A DNA stretch of 64,000 nucleotides, from the NCBI RefSeq assembly GCF_020037125.1, contig NZ_JAIQDG010000026.1, positions 109,436-173,435 on the forward strand. The letters run 5' to 3'. Origin of the DNA: Myxococcus sp. RHSTA-1-4. Lineage in GTDB: Bacteria; Myxococcota; Myxococcia; Myxococcales; Myxococcaceae. Both the position numbers and the translations under genes were made by a program. Under the pieces are notes generated by a model. That model worked only from the letters and a program-made list of their open reading frames with translations, ran no database searches and had not been told where the DNA came from. Every line of letters starts with the position of its first letter. Within the stretch, counting starts at the first letter, position 1. Below are positions 53,180 through 63,065 of the stretch, one piece after another.

Positions 53180-56100
53180 TGCGCGCGCTGACGAGGAGCC
53201 TCGCGGCACTCACCCTGCTGGCCGCCCCGCTCGCGCTGGCGGCCCCCGAGCCGCTGTGCAGGGACAACCTCACCCAGGACCGCCAGCCCGACTTCAGCGA
53301 CGAGTCGATGGACCTCGAAGGGTCCACCTTCGAGCTCACCACCCCCGAGACGCCGCCGCGCCTCCAGCTCAAGACCAACCTCACGCCGCTCAACCCCGAG
53401 CGCATCTTCTTCCCGTTCGACCAGCGCGTCACCATCAGCTACGTGTACGAGTCCGCGGGCGCCTCGCACGCGCTCGGGTACATGTACCTGAAGGACGTGG
53501 AGGAGCGGGGCTACATCGACGCCAACGGCGCGCTCGTCGACAGCAACGCCAACGGCATCTTCGACCTGCACGAGGACCTCTACAACCTCGCGCCTCAGAG
53601 CGGCGACAAGAGCCGCCCGTACATCGGCCTCAGCCGCCGCTGCACGAACACGTTCACCTCCGGCGGCGAGACGTACAGCCAGCCCGAGCTGGGCATGCGG
53701 AACAACTGCGCCAGCACGTTCGCCTCGCAGGTGAGCCTCGCGGATGCCCGGCCGGGCCGGACGAACAACAACATCCGCGCGGACCTGGTGGGCGTCCCGC
53801 TGCGCAACGATGACGATGACACCAACAACGCGGGCGCCAACGACTTCTCCGACAACGGCCTCTTCAACCACATCCCCAACCTGCTGGAGCCGCCCTCGCA
53901 AAGCAACGGCAACAAGGGCCTGGGGCGGATGGTCTTCCTGCTCACCGACGACGACGGCCACGAGGAGACGTACGGCAACCTCGCCCCCGTCCGCGACGTC
54001 GACGACATTGACGATGGTGTCCCGGACTACGACGTCTCCGCGTATGACCCGCGCGGGCTGCCGCGCGCCACCAACCCGAACCCGGGCGTCTCCTCCTACG
54101 ACCGCACCGTGGACCTGGGCACCATCCGCGGCGACAGGGAAATCGTCTTCTTCCTCATCGTCTTCTACGACACCCGCCACGGCCCCAACGAGGGCACCGC
54201 GTACCCGTGCCTGAAGCAGGACGCCAACGGCAAGTGCCTGCTGCACCTGCGCACGCCCGTCAACGTCTACTTCTCCAAGGCGGCGTGGAACCTGGACCAG
54301 AACTTCCTCGACGGCGTCGTGGCCGAGCGCAACATCGGCTGCGGCTATGAGCCGGACTGCAACCGGGAGGCCCCCGACGAGAACGCCTGCACCGTCGCGG
54401 GCACCAGCACGAAGCTGTGCGGCTGGCTGGACGGCCCCAAGACGCAGGAGAGCACCACGCTGTACCGCCTGCTGAACGACGCGGCCTACGGCAACCTGGA
54501 CATGCCCATGGAGCGGGTGACGGTGCCGAGGCCCGGCGGTGTCCGCAACCCCATGCCCCACGTCATCGTGGGCGCGCCCACCACGGACCCCTTCCGCTGG
54601 ATTCTCGGCTTCGAGGACCTCAGCGGCGGCGGCGACCGCGACTTCAACGACGTGGTGTTCGTCATCAACAAGCAGAACGGCGGCAGCACGCGCTCGGGCA
54701 CCGTGTCCAAGGACATCTCGCCCCAGTTCGCCGACGACTTCGTCATCACCAAGGTGCGCTTCAAGCGCCAGGACGACGCCGCGCCCGCGCCGCGCACCTG
54801 CCCCAACGGCCCGCCCTGCTGGACGGAGGAGTCCGCCTTCCCCGGCGCCTGCACGCCCGAGAATGGCGTGCGGCCCTCCATCCGCTACTCGGTGGCGGTG
54901 GACTGCCGCATCTGCGCCAACGGCTCGTGCACGGACAACCCCACTCCCACCTGGATTCCCGTGGAGTTCCCCGACACCTCTCCACCCACGCAGGAGGTGG
55001 AGCTGGACATGCTGGCCATGGGCTTCACCGGCTCGCAGCTGTGCTGGAAGGTGGACGTCACCAGCCCCAACGAGCGGTGTCGGCCCATCATCGACAACAT
55101 CGACGTGGGCTACCAGGCCGTGCGCGCCGGCAGCTACGCGCGCGCCTCGCCCTCCACGCTGGGCAACGCCATCGTCTGGGGAGTGAACGAGACGCCCGGC
55201 AGCAGCTGGGGCGGCGACTGGCCCGACTCCGGCCTGCCCGGCCCGAGCACGCGCCTCTACGACGCCCGCAAGGACTACTCGCTGCGAGGCCGCCTCTACC
55301 TGCGCTCCCTGTATGACCCGGAGCGCCCCAACATCACCCACCCCGTGGAGCGCTGGGAGGCGGGCAGGACGCTCGCGCTCTCCTTCGGCAACGGCGCGGA
55401 CCCGCTGAGCCGCAAGCTCTTCACGCTGAGCTCCTCGGGAGCGCGCACCACCATCACCGCCGAGATGGAGGACGGCGACAGCGCCAGCCCCCTCTTCCCC
55501 GACGCGCTCTGCGACGAGTTCCAGGACGACCGCTACCTCTATGACCTCAACAACGACGGGGTGTGCGGCACGCCCTCCATCGCCACGCCCGACAAGCGCG
55601 TGACGGGCGCCACCAACGACCGCAACTTCCTGCGCGAGTGGCTGTACGGCTGGGAGGACCACTACGCCCCGGGCGCCGCCAACGTGAAGCGGCCGTGGCC
55701 CATGGGCGGCATCAACCTGTCCACCGTGGCCCTGGCGGTGCCGCCGTACCTGGACACGTGGGCGAAGAACACCAGCGCCCAGGAGCGGGACGAGTACCGC
55801 AAGAACTTCCTGGAGCCGCTCGCGGACCGCCCCACCACGGCCTTCGTGGGCACGATGAGCGGCTTCCTGCACGCCTTCGACGCGGGCCAGTTCACCCACG
55901 CGACGAAGGACGAGTGCGCGGCCGGCTCCCAGCTCCGCGGCTACTTCGAGCCGGCGGGCGCGTGCGCGCAGCCCACGCCGCGCCAGTACGGCACGGGCCA
56001 GGAGCGGTTCGCGTACCTGCCGCGCCTGCTGCTCGAGCGCTACCGCAACCTGTATGTGCGCTTCCCCGGCACGGGTGACCTGCCGCGGCCGCAGGTGGAT

Positions 56101-57372
56101 GCCTCGCCCACCATCGCCAACGTGGACTTCGGCATCTCCAACAAGCCCGCGTGGACGCGCGCCACCAGCGCGTCGAAGACCACGGGCGCCAAGACGGTGC
56201 TCGTCTCCGCGTCCGGCCGGAGCAGCCCCGCCGTCTTCGCGCTCGACATCACGGACCCGGCGGACTCCTGGTACCCGCTGCCGCTGTGGGAGTTCAACCT
56301 GAAGGACCCGGCCATCGACCTGGCCTTCCTGGCGGCGAGGAACGCGGGCGCGAGCGTGACGTACCCGGACAACTCCGGCTCGCGCCACGCGCCCTCGGTG
56401 GCGCGGCTGGCGTGGGGCTCCGCGTCGGCGGGCGTGTGGACGGCCGTCGTGGGCACCGACTACGTGCCGTCCGAGCCGGCGCGCGCCGGCGCCGTCTACC
56501 TCATCGACATGAAGACGGGCCGCCCGCTGAACTTCGGCGCCACCGCCGGTGGTGTCATGGCCGGCATCATCACCCTGGACGCGGGCTCCGGCATCGCCGC
56601 GGAGAGCGCGCTGGTGGACCTGAACCGGGACGGCAACTACGACGTCATGTACGTCCCCACCACCGCCGGCAACGTGTACCGCGTCAACCTGGACCAGGTG
56701 GACACCTCCGCGCCCCTGGGCCGCAAGGTGCGCACGTGCAAGGTGGCCAGCGCGCCGGTGTCCCTGGCGGAGCACCCCAACGCGGCGCAGGGCCAGGACT
56801 CCAGCTACCAGCAGCTCTACTCCAACCTGGGCGTGCAGGTGGTCCGGGACAGCGGCAGCCCCGTCGTGCGCTTCTTCTTCGGCACCGGCGACAACCCCGA
56901 CGAGTCCGCCGACGGCCCGGCGAACAAGGACACCTACCGCTACCACCTGCTGGCCTTCGAGGACACGAACCCCTCCGGCACGGGCGGCTGCGAGCTGTTG
57001 GACCCGGCGTGGGTGCAGCAGCTGGACCCCGGCCAGACGGTGTGGGGCGGCGTGGCGCTGTCGCAGGACCGCGTCTTCGCCACCACCGCCGTCGGCAGGG
57101 CCGCGGACATCTGCAACCTGAGCGAGACGGACAGCGGCCGCATCTACGAGCGGCCGCTGCGCCAGGACGGAACCCTCAGCGCCACGGACCTGGAGGGGCA
57201 CGGCATCAACGCGCCCGTGGTGCACGACCAGCACGTGTTCGCGCTCACCGCCACCGGGCAGATGAAGATGGTGGGCGGCGACACCTGGAACAACGGCACG
57301 ACCAGCTCCTCCTCGGCCCGCTCGCGCATCCTCATCTACGAGCCGCTTCCGGACGGGAGGTTGCCGCGATGA
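53176..57372 (+). CDS. pilY1: PilY1-type pilus tip protein
   Basis: 1398 residues from ATG 53176 (ATGA overlap), with a signal peptide (ALTRSLAALTLLAAPLALA). The N-terminal half holds a DUF4114-type domain (GFEDLSGGGDRDFNDVVFVI, about residues 475-500). From about residue 820 the PilY1 beta-propeller follows (TTAFVGTMSGFLHAFDAGQF, RFAYLPRLLLERYRNLYVRF). A calcium loop DLNRDGNYD lies near residue 1151, followed by PTTAGNVYRVNL. PilY1 forms the adhesive tip with the minor pilins and primes pilus extension. The largest gene of the window. Confidence 0.95.
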   Translation: MMRALTRSLAALTLLAAPLALAAPEPLCRDNLTQDRQPDFSDESMDLEGSTFELTTPETPPRLQLKTNLTPLNPERIFFPFDQRVTISYVYESAGASHALGYMYLKDVEERGYIDANGALVDSNANGIFDLHEDLYNLAPQSGDKSRPYIGLSRRCTNTFTSGGETYSQPELGMRNNCASTFASQVSLADARPGRTNNNIRADLVGVPLRNDDDDTNNAGANDFSDNGLFNHIPNLLEPPSQSNGNKGLGRMVFLLTDDDGHEETYGNLAPVRDVDDIDDGVPDYDVSAYDPRGLPRATNPNPGVSSYDRTVDLGTIRGDREIVFFLIVFYDTRHGPNEGTAYPCLKQDANGKCLLHLRTPVNVYFSKAAWNLDQNFLDGVVAERNIGCGYEPDCNREAPDENACTVAGTSTKLCGWLDGPKTQESTTLYRLLNDAAYGNLDMPMERVTVPRPGGVRNPMPHVIVGAPTTDPFRWILGFEDLSGGGDRDFNDVVFVINKQNGGSTRSGTVSKDISPQFADDFVITKVRFKRQDDAAPAPRTCPNGPPCWTEESAFPGACTPENGVRPSIRYSVAVDCRICANGSCTDNPTPTWIPVEFPDTSPPTQEVELDMLAMGFTGSQLCWKVDVTSPNERCRPIIDNIDVGYQAVRAGSYARASPSTLGNAIVWGVNETPGSSWGGDWPDSGLPGPSTRLYDARKDYSLRGRLYLRSLYDPERPNITHPVERWEAGRTLALSFGNGADPLSRKLFTLSSSGARTTITAEMEDGDSASPLFPDALCDEFQDDRYLYDLNNDGVCGTPSIATPDKRVTGATNDRNFLREWLYGWEDHYAPGAANVKRPWPMGGINLSTVALAVPPYLDTWAKNTSAQERDEYRKNFLEPLADRPTTAFVGTMSGFLHAFDAGQFTHATKDECAAGSQLRGYFEPAGACAQPTPRQYGTGQERFAYLPRLLLERYRNLYVRFPGTGDLPRPQVDASPTIANVDFGISNKPAWTRATSASKTTGAKTVLVSASGRSSPAVFALDITDPADSWYPLPLWEFNLKDPAIDLAFLAARNAGASVTYPDNSGSRHAPSVARLAWGSASAGVWTAVVGTDYVPSEPARAGAVYLIDMKTGRPLNFGATAGGVMAGIITLDAGSGIAAESALVDLNRDGNYDVMYVPTTAGNVYRVNLDQVDTSAPLGRKVRTCKVASAPVSLAEHPNAAQGQDSSYQQLYSNLGVQVVRDSGSPVVRFFFGTGDNPDESADGPANKDTYRYHLLAFEDTNPSGTGGCELLDPAWVQQLDPGQTVWGGVALSQDRVFATTAVGRAADICNLSETDSGRIYERPLRQDGTLSATDLEGHGINAPVVHDQHVFALTATGQMKMVGGDTWNNGTTSSSSARSRILIYEPLPDGRLPR

Positions 57373-57887
57373 GCCGCCACGCACGGGGCATCACCCTCAT
57401 CGAGGTGATGCTGAGCATGGTGGTGCTGCTGCTCGGCGTCACCGCCGCGCTGATGGTGGTGCGGCAGACCACCGAGTCCAACCGCCGCACCCTCACCGCG
57501 CTGCAGGCGCAGCTCATCGCCGAGCAGGCGCTGGAGAACATCACCGCCATGGGCTGCACCGCCAACCCGCCCTGCGGCAACCTCGCCGCGCAGGACAACC
57601 GCCGCTACACGGTGTGGCAGACGTCCGCCGGGGAGCTGCGGGAGGTGGCGCCGCCCGCGGACGTCATCGCCCGCGAGTACGAGGTGGCGGTGGACGTGGA
57701 CAGCGGGGCGATTCCGGGCTCCATCGAGTCCGGCTCGGTGGGCGCCCCCGCGGTGAACCGGGATTTGGTGAACGGCGTGGCGGGCTCGGTGGGCAACATC
57801 GCCAACGTGCGCGTCTCCGTGAGCTGGCGGGAGCAGGAGCGCAATGAGCGGCAGGTGGTGGTCCTCCAGACGCGGGTGGCGCCATGA
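57369..57887 (+). CDS. pilV: PilV-like minor pilin
   Basis: 172 residues from ATG 57369, overlapping the pilY1 stop by four bases. Class III prepilin signal RHARGITLIEVMLSMVVLLLGV with Glu at +5. The globular part contains one CTANPPC cysteine pair and ends VSVSWREQERNERQVVVLQTRV, similar to PilV. The gene overlaps pilW by four bases, so the pilins are translationally coupled. Confidence 0.9.
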   Translation: MSRHARGITLIEVMLSMVVLLLGVTAALMVVRQTTESNRRTLTALQAQLIAEQALENITAMGCTANPPCGNLAAQDNRRYTVWQTSAGELREVAPPADVIAREYEVAVDVDSGAIPGSIESGSVGAPAVNRDLVNGVAGSVGNIANVRVSVSWREQERNERQVVVLQTRVAP

Positions 57888-59083
57888 AGCGGATGGCCTC
57901 CCCCCGGCGGGGCTTCACGCTGCTGGAGATGACGGTGTCCGCCGCCATCGGCGCCATTGTCCTCACCCTCACCCTGGGCGGGGTCATCCAGCTCCAGCGG
58001 CGGTCGCTCTTCGAGGAGCAGACGATGATGGCGCAGGTCACCGGGCGGGTGGTGAAGGACCTGCTCGCGACGGACCTGCAGCGCGCGGGGCTGGGCATGG
58101 GCAACGCGCCCATCACCTTCGCGGACGGAGACCTGCGCTACGCCATCCAGGTGTGGACGGAGCCGGACCTGACGGCGGACACGCCTCCGTACTTCGCGGC
58201 CGACCCGGGCTTCGCCCTGCCTCCGGCGGGCACGCCGTACGCGGGGATGCGCTCGGACGCGCTGCAGCTCTACTGGGGGGACACGCGCTCCATGATTGTC
58301 ATGGATGCGTGCACCGGGAAGACGGTCATCCGCGAGGGCAACTCGTTCACCTTCTGCACCACGGCCAATCCCCCCCTGGACATGGACCCGGCCAGCGGAC
58401 AGACGACGCCCGCCATCATCGCGAACCCGCGGGGGAGCGTGGCGTGCCACCTGGAAATCTCCAACGTGATGGCGGCGAGCGGGAAGCTCAACGCCAACCC
58501 GGGGAGCGCCATCGGCAACACGGGCACCCCGCCCTGTGGCGACCCGGACGATGCCATCTGGGAGGACTCGGGCTGGGTGACGCTGCGCACGCAGGGCGCG
58601 GCGTACCGGGTGAACTGGGCGGGGGGATTGCCGGCGCTGGAGTACCGGGCGCCGGGCGCCGCCACGTGGGTGGTGATGAGCCGGGACGTGGAGCGGATGA
58701 AGGTGCGCCAGGCCGTCATCGACCTGGCGGCCCCGCAGTCGGCGTACCGGTGGTTCCCGGACGCGGCGGCGGGCCGGCCCGAGATTGACCGGTGTACGCG
58801 GGTGACGTGCACGGCGGACTCGGGGCCGCCGGGGAACAACCCCGGCTCGGACGACGAGCTGCGCCGGCTGCTGCAGCAGCGGGTGCGCGAGGTGGAGGTC
58901 TCCCTGGTCATCCGCACGCGGCGGGCGGACGTGACGATGGTGAACCCGGGAGAGCCCGTCGCCTTCGACGAGGAGGGCTTTCCGGTGGATGGCTTCAAGC
59001 GGCGGACGCTCACCTTCCGGGTGACGCCGCGGAACTTCGCGGCGGGCGGCCTGCAGGCTCCGCAGGCGGGGGCGGGGACATGA
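57884..59083 (+). CDS. pilW: PilW-like minor pilin
   Basis: 399 residues, the longest of the minor pilins here. Prepilin signal SPRRGFTLLEMTVSAAIGAI with Glu at +5, then a long helix (VTGRVVKDLLATDLQRAGLGM) characteristic of PilW, and a large beta-rich domain with several disulfide candidates. It ends in TLTFRVTPRNFA. Overlaps pilV and fimU by four bases on both sides. Confidence 0.9.
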   Translation: MKRMASPRRGFTLLEMTVSAAIGAIVLTLTLGGVIQLQRRSLFEEQTMMAQVTGRVVKDLLATDLQRAGLGMGNAPITFADGDLRYAIQVWTEPDLTADTPPYFAADPGFALPPAGTPYAGMRSDALQLYWGDTRSMIVMDACTGKTVIREGNSFTFCTTANPPLDMDPASGQTTPAIIANPRGSVACHLEISNVMAASGKLNANPGSAIGNTGTPPCGDPDDAIWEDSGWVTLRTQGAAYRVNWAGGLPALEYRAPGAATWVVMSRDVERMKVRQAVIDLAAPQSAYRWFPDAAAGRPEIDRCTRVTCTADSGPPGNNPGSDDELRRLLQQRVREVEVSLVIRTRRADVTMVNPGEPVAFDEEGFPVDGFKRRTLTFRVTPRNFAAGGLQAPQAGAGT

Positions 59084-59727
59084 GGCACGAGCGGGGAATG
59101 ACGCTGATTGAGCTGTCGGTGACGATTGCGATTGCCGGCGTGCTCATCACCCTGGCGCTGGTGAACTTCCAGGACTCCATCAGCCGGCAGCGGGAGAACG
59201 AGGCGGTGCGCGAGCTGTGGTCCTTCGCGCTCCGCGCCCGGCAGCGGGCGGTGGCCACGAACCAGCCGGTGCGGCTCGTGGTGGAGGCGGGCGTGCCGAT
59301 GCAGGACGGGACGCAGCGCACGGTGGCCCGGTGGGAGCGGCTGACGTGCGACAACGCGTGGAACAACGACAGCTGCCCCAGGGCGGCCTGTGTGAACACC
59401 ACGTGCCGCGCCACCCCGGCGTGCTGCGACGAGGTGGGGCCGGAGCTGGTGCTGCCGCGGACGATGAACGCGGCGGCGGTGCACGGGCTCTGCTACCTGC
59501 CCGGCACGGGCCGCGCCGCGCGGCCGGGGAACCTGGGCTGCATGCAGGGGCTGCTCGGAGACACGGCGGCGCTGAACGCCGCGGCACCGGGCAACCTCCG
59601 CGTCGACTTCACCTCGGGCCGGGCGCGCAGCCTGCTCATGGTGGAGCCGGTGACGGGGCTGGTGAACCTGCTGGACTGTGACTCGCAGGAGGCCGTGGCC
59701 CGGCCGGTGGCGGAGTGCGCGAATTGA
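59080..59727 (+). CDS. fimU: FimU/GspH-like minor pilin
   Basis: 215 residues from ATG 59080 (ATGA overlap with pilW). Prepilin signal RHERGMTLIELSVTIAIAGV with Glu at +5, followed by the GspH/FimU-type helix ENEAVRELWSFALRARQRAV. The C-terminal domain holds many cysteines (CDNAW, SCPRAACVNTTC, ACCDE), unusual for this family. Last gene of the pilus priming operon. Confidence 0.88.
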   Translation: MRHERGMTLIELSVTIAIAGVLITLALVNFQDSISRQRENEAVRELWSFALRARQRAVATNQPVRLVVEAGVPMQDGTQRTVARWERLTCDNAWNNDSCPRAACVNTTCRATPACCDEVGPELVLPRTMNAAAVHGLCYLPGTGRAARPGNLGCMQGLLGDTAALNAAAPGNLRVDFTSGRARSLLMVEPVTGLVNLLDCDSQEAVARPVAECAN

Positions 59728-59913
59728 CGGAGGGCCGGGGCTCCGCGCGTGGCCGGACGTGCGATTCGACGGACAAGATGCGCATCCATCCAGTCCTCGC
59801 CGCAGCGGCCTCGCGGACGAGTTCCACCGCCTCGGCCACCGACACGTGCTCGCCAGCCGGCGCCGCGTACTCCTCGGCGAGGGCCACGCGCTCCCTATGA
59901 ACGGCGCCCCTCG
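59728..59913 (-). pseudogene. Possible gene remnant
   Basis: 186 bp between fimU and the immunity gene. On the minus strand it reads like coding sequence for a helical protein piece (VALAEEYAAPAGEHVSVAEAVELV) but has no proper start and no complete domain. It could be the tail of a decayed gene from the secretion-cargo locus. Weak evidence. Confidence 0.25.
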
Positions 59914-60723
59914 TCAACCACCTCTCAACTCGTGCTTGTGGTCCTGGATTACTTCATTGAGGAGCAACTGCTGGGCCTTGTCACGTGCGTATAATTCCAA
60001 GCCAGTACTTGGGATTGATGTCGAAGGCGCGCTGATGAGGGCGATTGCGCCGCGCTCCGAGTGCTCAAGGGGAATGACTTCCGACGAGGCCCCAAGCTCG
60101 GTGAGCGAGAATCCCAAGCGTGTGAAGAACTCGTAGGCCTTGGCCGGAGCCTCCGAATTCGGCCCAAGGTCGTAGTACCGCCTTTGCTGCTTCGGGCCGG
60201 CTTCCAAGCAGACTCTTGAGACGATCACCGAACGTAGCCAGTCGGAGAAGGTCGGGAAGGGCTGCTCGACTACACCCTTGCCGCTCACCAAGTCCTCTTC
60301 GTGAATGCGAATGATTGCCGCGTCACGTCCGTTGGGTGTCGGACGGGTGAGTTCGAAGAAGTCGTCCGTGTCACGTCCTTCGTAGTCGTCCTCACCGATG
60401 GTGAACTTGAGGTAGCGGCGAGGATCGGGTCGCTCGCGTTGAGGGTCCTCGAGATCCTCGAGCAGCGCCGAGACGGAGGTCGTGCCGTAAAACGTCAACC
60501 GCAAGTCGCCGGTCGATGCGCCCATGGTGGCGAGGAACTCGCGATACACGCGAGGCAGCGCGTCGAGCCCTCCATGAGGCTTGGCCAGGGCAGCAATCTG
60601 GTCGGCCGTGGCCGGTGCGAAGCCCTGAGTGCTCCCGGGCTTCCAGCGCTCCATGAACGAGAGCAAGCCCGTCATCGACAAGGGAGGGGGCGCCTTGAGG
60701 AGCTCCGACCAGGTCATCCGCAT
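59914..60723 (-). CDS. SMI1/KNR4 (SUKH)-family immunity protein
   Basis: 269 residues from ATG 60723, with GAGG about seven bases upstream; an ATG two codons later would give an exact ATGA overlap with the toxin gene stop. The SUKH pattern is visible: ATADQIAALAKPHGGLDALPRVYREFLATMG, then LRLTFYGTTSV and YLKFTIGEDDYEGRDTDDFFEL. Such proteins neutralise polymorphic toxins encoded just upstream. Its position right after the DUF4150-toxin gene supports that pairing. Confidence 0.88.
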   Translation of the reverse strand: MRMTWSELLKAPPPLSMTGLLSFMERWKPGSTQGFAPATADQIAALAKPHGGLDALPRVYREFLATMGASTGDLRLTFYGTTSVSALLEDLEDPQRERPDPRRYLKFTIGEDDYEGRDTDDFFELTRPTPNGRDAAIIRIHEEDLVSGKGVVEQPFPTFSDWLRSVIVSRVCLEAGPKQQRRYYDLGPNSEAPAKAYEFFTRLGFSLTELGASSEVIPLEHSERGAIALISAPSTSIPSTGLELYARDKAQQLLLNEVIQDHKHELRGG

Positions 60724-62018
60724 GTCTGCACCTCGAGGTCACAGCGGGCCATGAAAAGCGTGTCCTGACACGACTGACAGGAAACCACAGTGACCTCCTT
60801 CTTTCGTCGCATGTTAACGCGCTTCTCGACACGCTCGCCGCCCTCTTGTCCCCTGATGTCGGCGACGCGCGGAGGTGTCCAAGGCCCATTGGACGGAGCG
60901 TAGTCGATGGGGCCGCGATAGAACACGTCGAAGCTCACTGCCTTCTTGTCAGGAGAGAAAGAGAAGTAAATCTCGGTCATCGAGTGCGCGACGTGACCGC
61001 TCTTGCCGATGAGTTTGGCGCCCGCACAGGTCCCAGGGCGGTTTTTGTATCCGGCCTCCTTGCTGTCGGATTTTCTTACCGTTTCCTTCCACTGCTCGCT
61101 CAGCTTTTCGATGGCCTCGGTGTCTCCTGCGGCACATCTTGGGTTGATGGCCATGAAGTCTTTCAGCGTAGCGGCCTCCTCAATGACAGTGCAACCGTGA
61201 GCCTCGGCGATGGCCTTGAACCCAGGAGGAACCTCGCTACCTGATACTGCGGCGAATTTCTTGCCGGTGAGGCACACCAAAACCCCGAACATGTACGCGC
61301 CAGAGTCCTTGCGGCGATGTTTCTCAAGCCCATCGCGCGTCCGCTCAAGTGACCTGATATGTCCCATCCGTTCATCCAGGGTCGCCTGTTTGGGTGGGGG
61401 AGTTTGACGCTGAATGCGTCCGAGTTCGGCGACCTTCGTTGCAATTTCCTGGTTGACCTTGGCCCATGCCTCCTCGCGCGCCTTGAGGTCCTTGAGAATC
61501 TTGTTGGCAACGTCGAGGCTCTCTTCTGGAAGCTCCGGCACCGCGTGGCTGTCCGGGTCCTTCTGACAGATGATACACGCCCCCTCGAAGTCGTCCCCGT
61601 AGGCGAATCCCGTCCCGCTTTGCCCATTCGACATGAACGTGGTGTTGAACGAGTTGCCGTTGTGGAGGGTGACGTCGAGGAAGCGCACGACGCCCTTCCC
61701 CTCAATCTTCACGTCCACGCTGCCGCTGCCCCAGGCCATCTTCCCCTTGAACTTGGAGGAGATGAGGCCGCCCGCCGTTCCCGGCTCGTCTCCAGAACTG
61801 ACGCTCAACTCGGAATCCGTGAGCGCCACCGGGTGGCCATTGATGGTGACGCTCTTGCTCCCCTTGGTGAGCATGGAGTCCTGGGCCGAGTTGACGAAGG
61901 GCGTGGGCACCGGCCCTCCCGGCGTCGGCACCTTGCAGACGTCGGGGGCGGCCGAGGTGTGCGTGTTCCCGCTCCCCTTGTGCAGGATGGAGCGGCCGTT
62001 GGCGAAGACCTTGCTCAT
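60714..62018 (-). CDS. DUF4150 (PAAR-like) protein with C-terminal toxin domain
   Basis: 434 residues from ATG 62018, overlapping the upstream gene by four bases. Residues 1-125 form a DUF4150/PAAR-like tip domain (VFANGRSILHKGSGNTHTSAAPDVCK, GGPVPTPFVNSAQD), which caps the type VI secretion spike. After a helical region comes a Cys-rich C-terminal domain (GAYMFGVLVCLTGKKFAAVSG, GTCAGAKLIGKSGH, MTEIYFSF, SCQSCQDTLFMARC). The order of a C-A motif and a late CxxC resembles zinc-dependent deaminase toxins such as the YwqJ group, but the catalytic Glu of CAE is not there. I call the toxin fold tentative. Paired with the SUKH immunity gene. Confidence 0.8.
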   Translation of the reverse strand: MSKVFANGRSILHKGSGNTHTSAAPDVCKVPTPGGPVPTPFVNSAQDSMLTKGSKSVTINGHPVALTDSELSVSSGDEPGTAGGLISSKFKGKMAWGSGSVDVKIEGKGVVRFLDVTLHNGNSFNTTFMSNGQSGTGFAYGDDFEGACIICQKDPDSHAVPELPEESLDVANKILKDLKAREEAWAKVNQEIATKVAELGRIQRQTPPPKQATLDERMGHIRSLERTRDGLEKHRRKDSGAYMFGVLVCLTGKKFAAVSGSEVPPGFKAIAEAHGCTVIEEAATLKDFMAINPRCAAGDTEAIEKLSEQWKETVRKSDSKEAGYKNRPGTCAGAKLIGKSGHVAHSMTEIYFSFSPDKKAVSFDVFYRGPIDYAPSNGPWTPPRVADIRGQEGGERVEKRVNMRRKKEVTVVSCQSCQDTLFMARCDLEVQTCG

Positions 62019-63065
62019 GCTTCCTCCTTGGCGCTTCGAATCATCTCCACGACGCAGGCCCCAATGCGCCCACTGTCGGCACTTCCATAGACGAGTGTCC
62101 TGCGTGCGCCAGGCTGACGCCAGCGCGCCCGGTGCAGGGCCACGCCCAGCATGACGGGGCCCGCGCCGGCCCCCGCGTCCCCCAGTCCCTCGCCCGCGAC
62201 GTGCACACGCAGGGGCTCGGGCATGAGAGACGCGTTGCGCAGGTAGGCGCGGGAGAATTCGGTGCCCCAATAGGACTCACCCGGCTGGCAGGCCAGCACT
62301 GCGTCCACACGCCGCGCGCCCGTCACCGCGTCTCGCCACAGGGCATGGAAGGCTTCCGTCAGTCCCTCGGCCAGGCTGGGGCCGCGCTGCGCGAAGGGCT
62401 TCGGCTCGACGGCGAGGGCCGTGCCCAGCAGGACGCCCGTGGCCTCCAGCTTCAGGGACTTGGGGGCACCCGGCCGCGCCAGGACGACGAAGCCCGCCGC
62501 CTCGCCTGGAATCCTCCCGTCCGGATTCCGGCGGCCGAGGTGCAGCCGTGCCCCCGCCAATGCCTTCAACGAAGCGCCATCCGCCAGCGAGTCCACCGCG
62601 CCCACCAGGGCCAGCGCCCCCCGCGCGGCCGGAGTGCAAGTCCTTCTGGGCCGTGGCCAGGGCCTCGAAGAAGGCGGCCCGCCCGGACTCGTGCACCTTC
62701 ACGACTTCCAGCCGTCCCTCGGCTTGGGCCAGCAGCGCAGCCACCAGCGCTTCCTGCTCCACCCGGGCGCCGAGCCCCGCCTCGGGCAGTCCGAGGTACA
62801 GCGGCACCCGCCCTGGAGGCAGGGACTCCAGCAGTGGCCGCACTCCGGCGAGGGCCTGCCGGGCCAGCGCCATCATGCGCTCGGTACGAGTGAGGGAGTC
62901 GTCGAGGAGACTCAACCGCGAGGCCCGCACGGGCTCTGCCACCTCGTCCAGCACCTCCGTCCGGGTGAAGCGCACGAGGCCGGCGCGCAGCGACGCCAGC
63001 GTCATGTGCGTCGAGGTACCCACGGGCGTGCACAAGCCCAGTCCCACCACCCGCGCTCCACTCAT
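62015..63065 (-). pseudogene. Thiolase-like (ketosynthase-fold) cargo-accessory gene, frameshifted
   Basis: The first part (ATG 63065, MSGARVVGLGLCTPVG) and the second part (VDSLADGASLKALAGARLHLGR to the stop at 62015) lie in different frames. They join cleanly if one C is removed from the C6 run at 62617-62622. The joined product, about 350 residues, looks like a beta-ketoacyl-synthase/thiolase-fold protein of the kind found beside DUF2169 and DUF4150 genes in type VI loci. The gene overlaps both neighbours by four bases (ATGA), so the locus was built as one operon. The shift may be natural decay or a base-calling error. Confidence 0.75.

Noticed and set aside
53038..57384. Very long minus-strand frame opposite pilY1
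   Set aside because: It mirrors the codon bias of pilY1 and gives an Arg/Gly/Val/His-rich non-protein-like translation.
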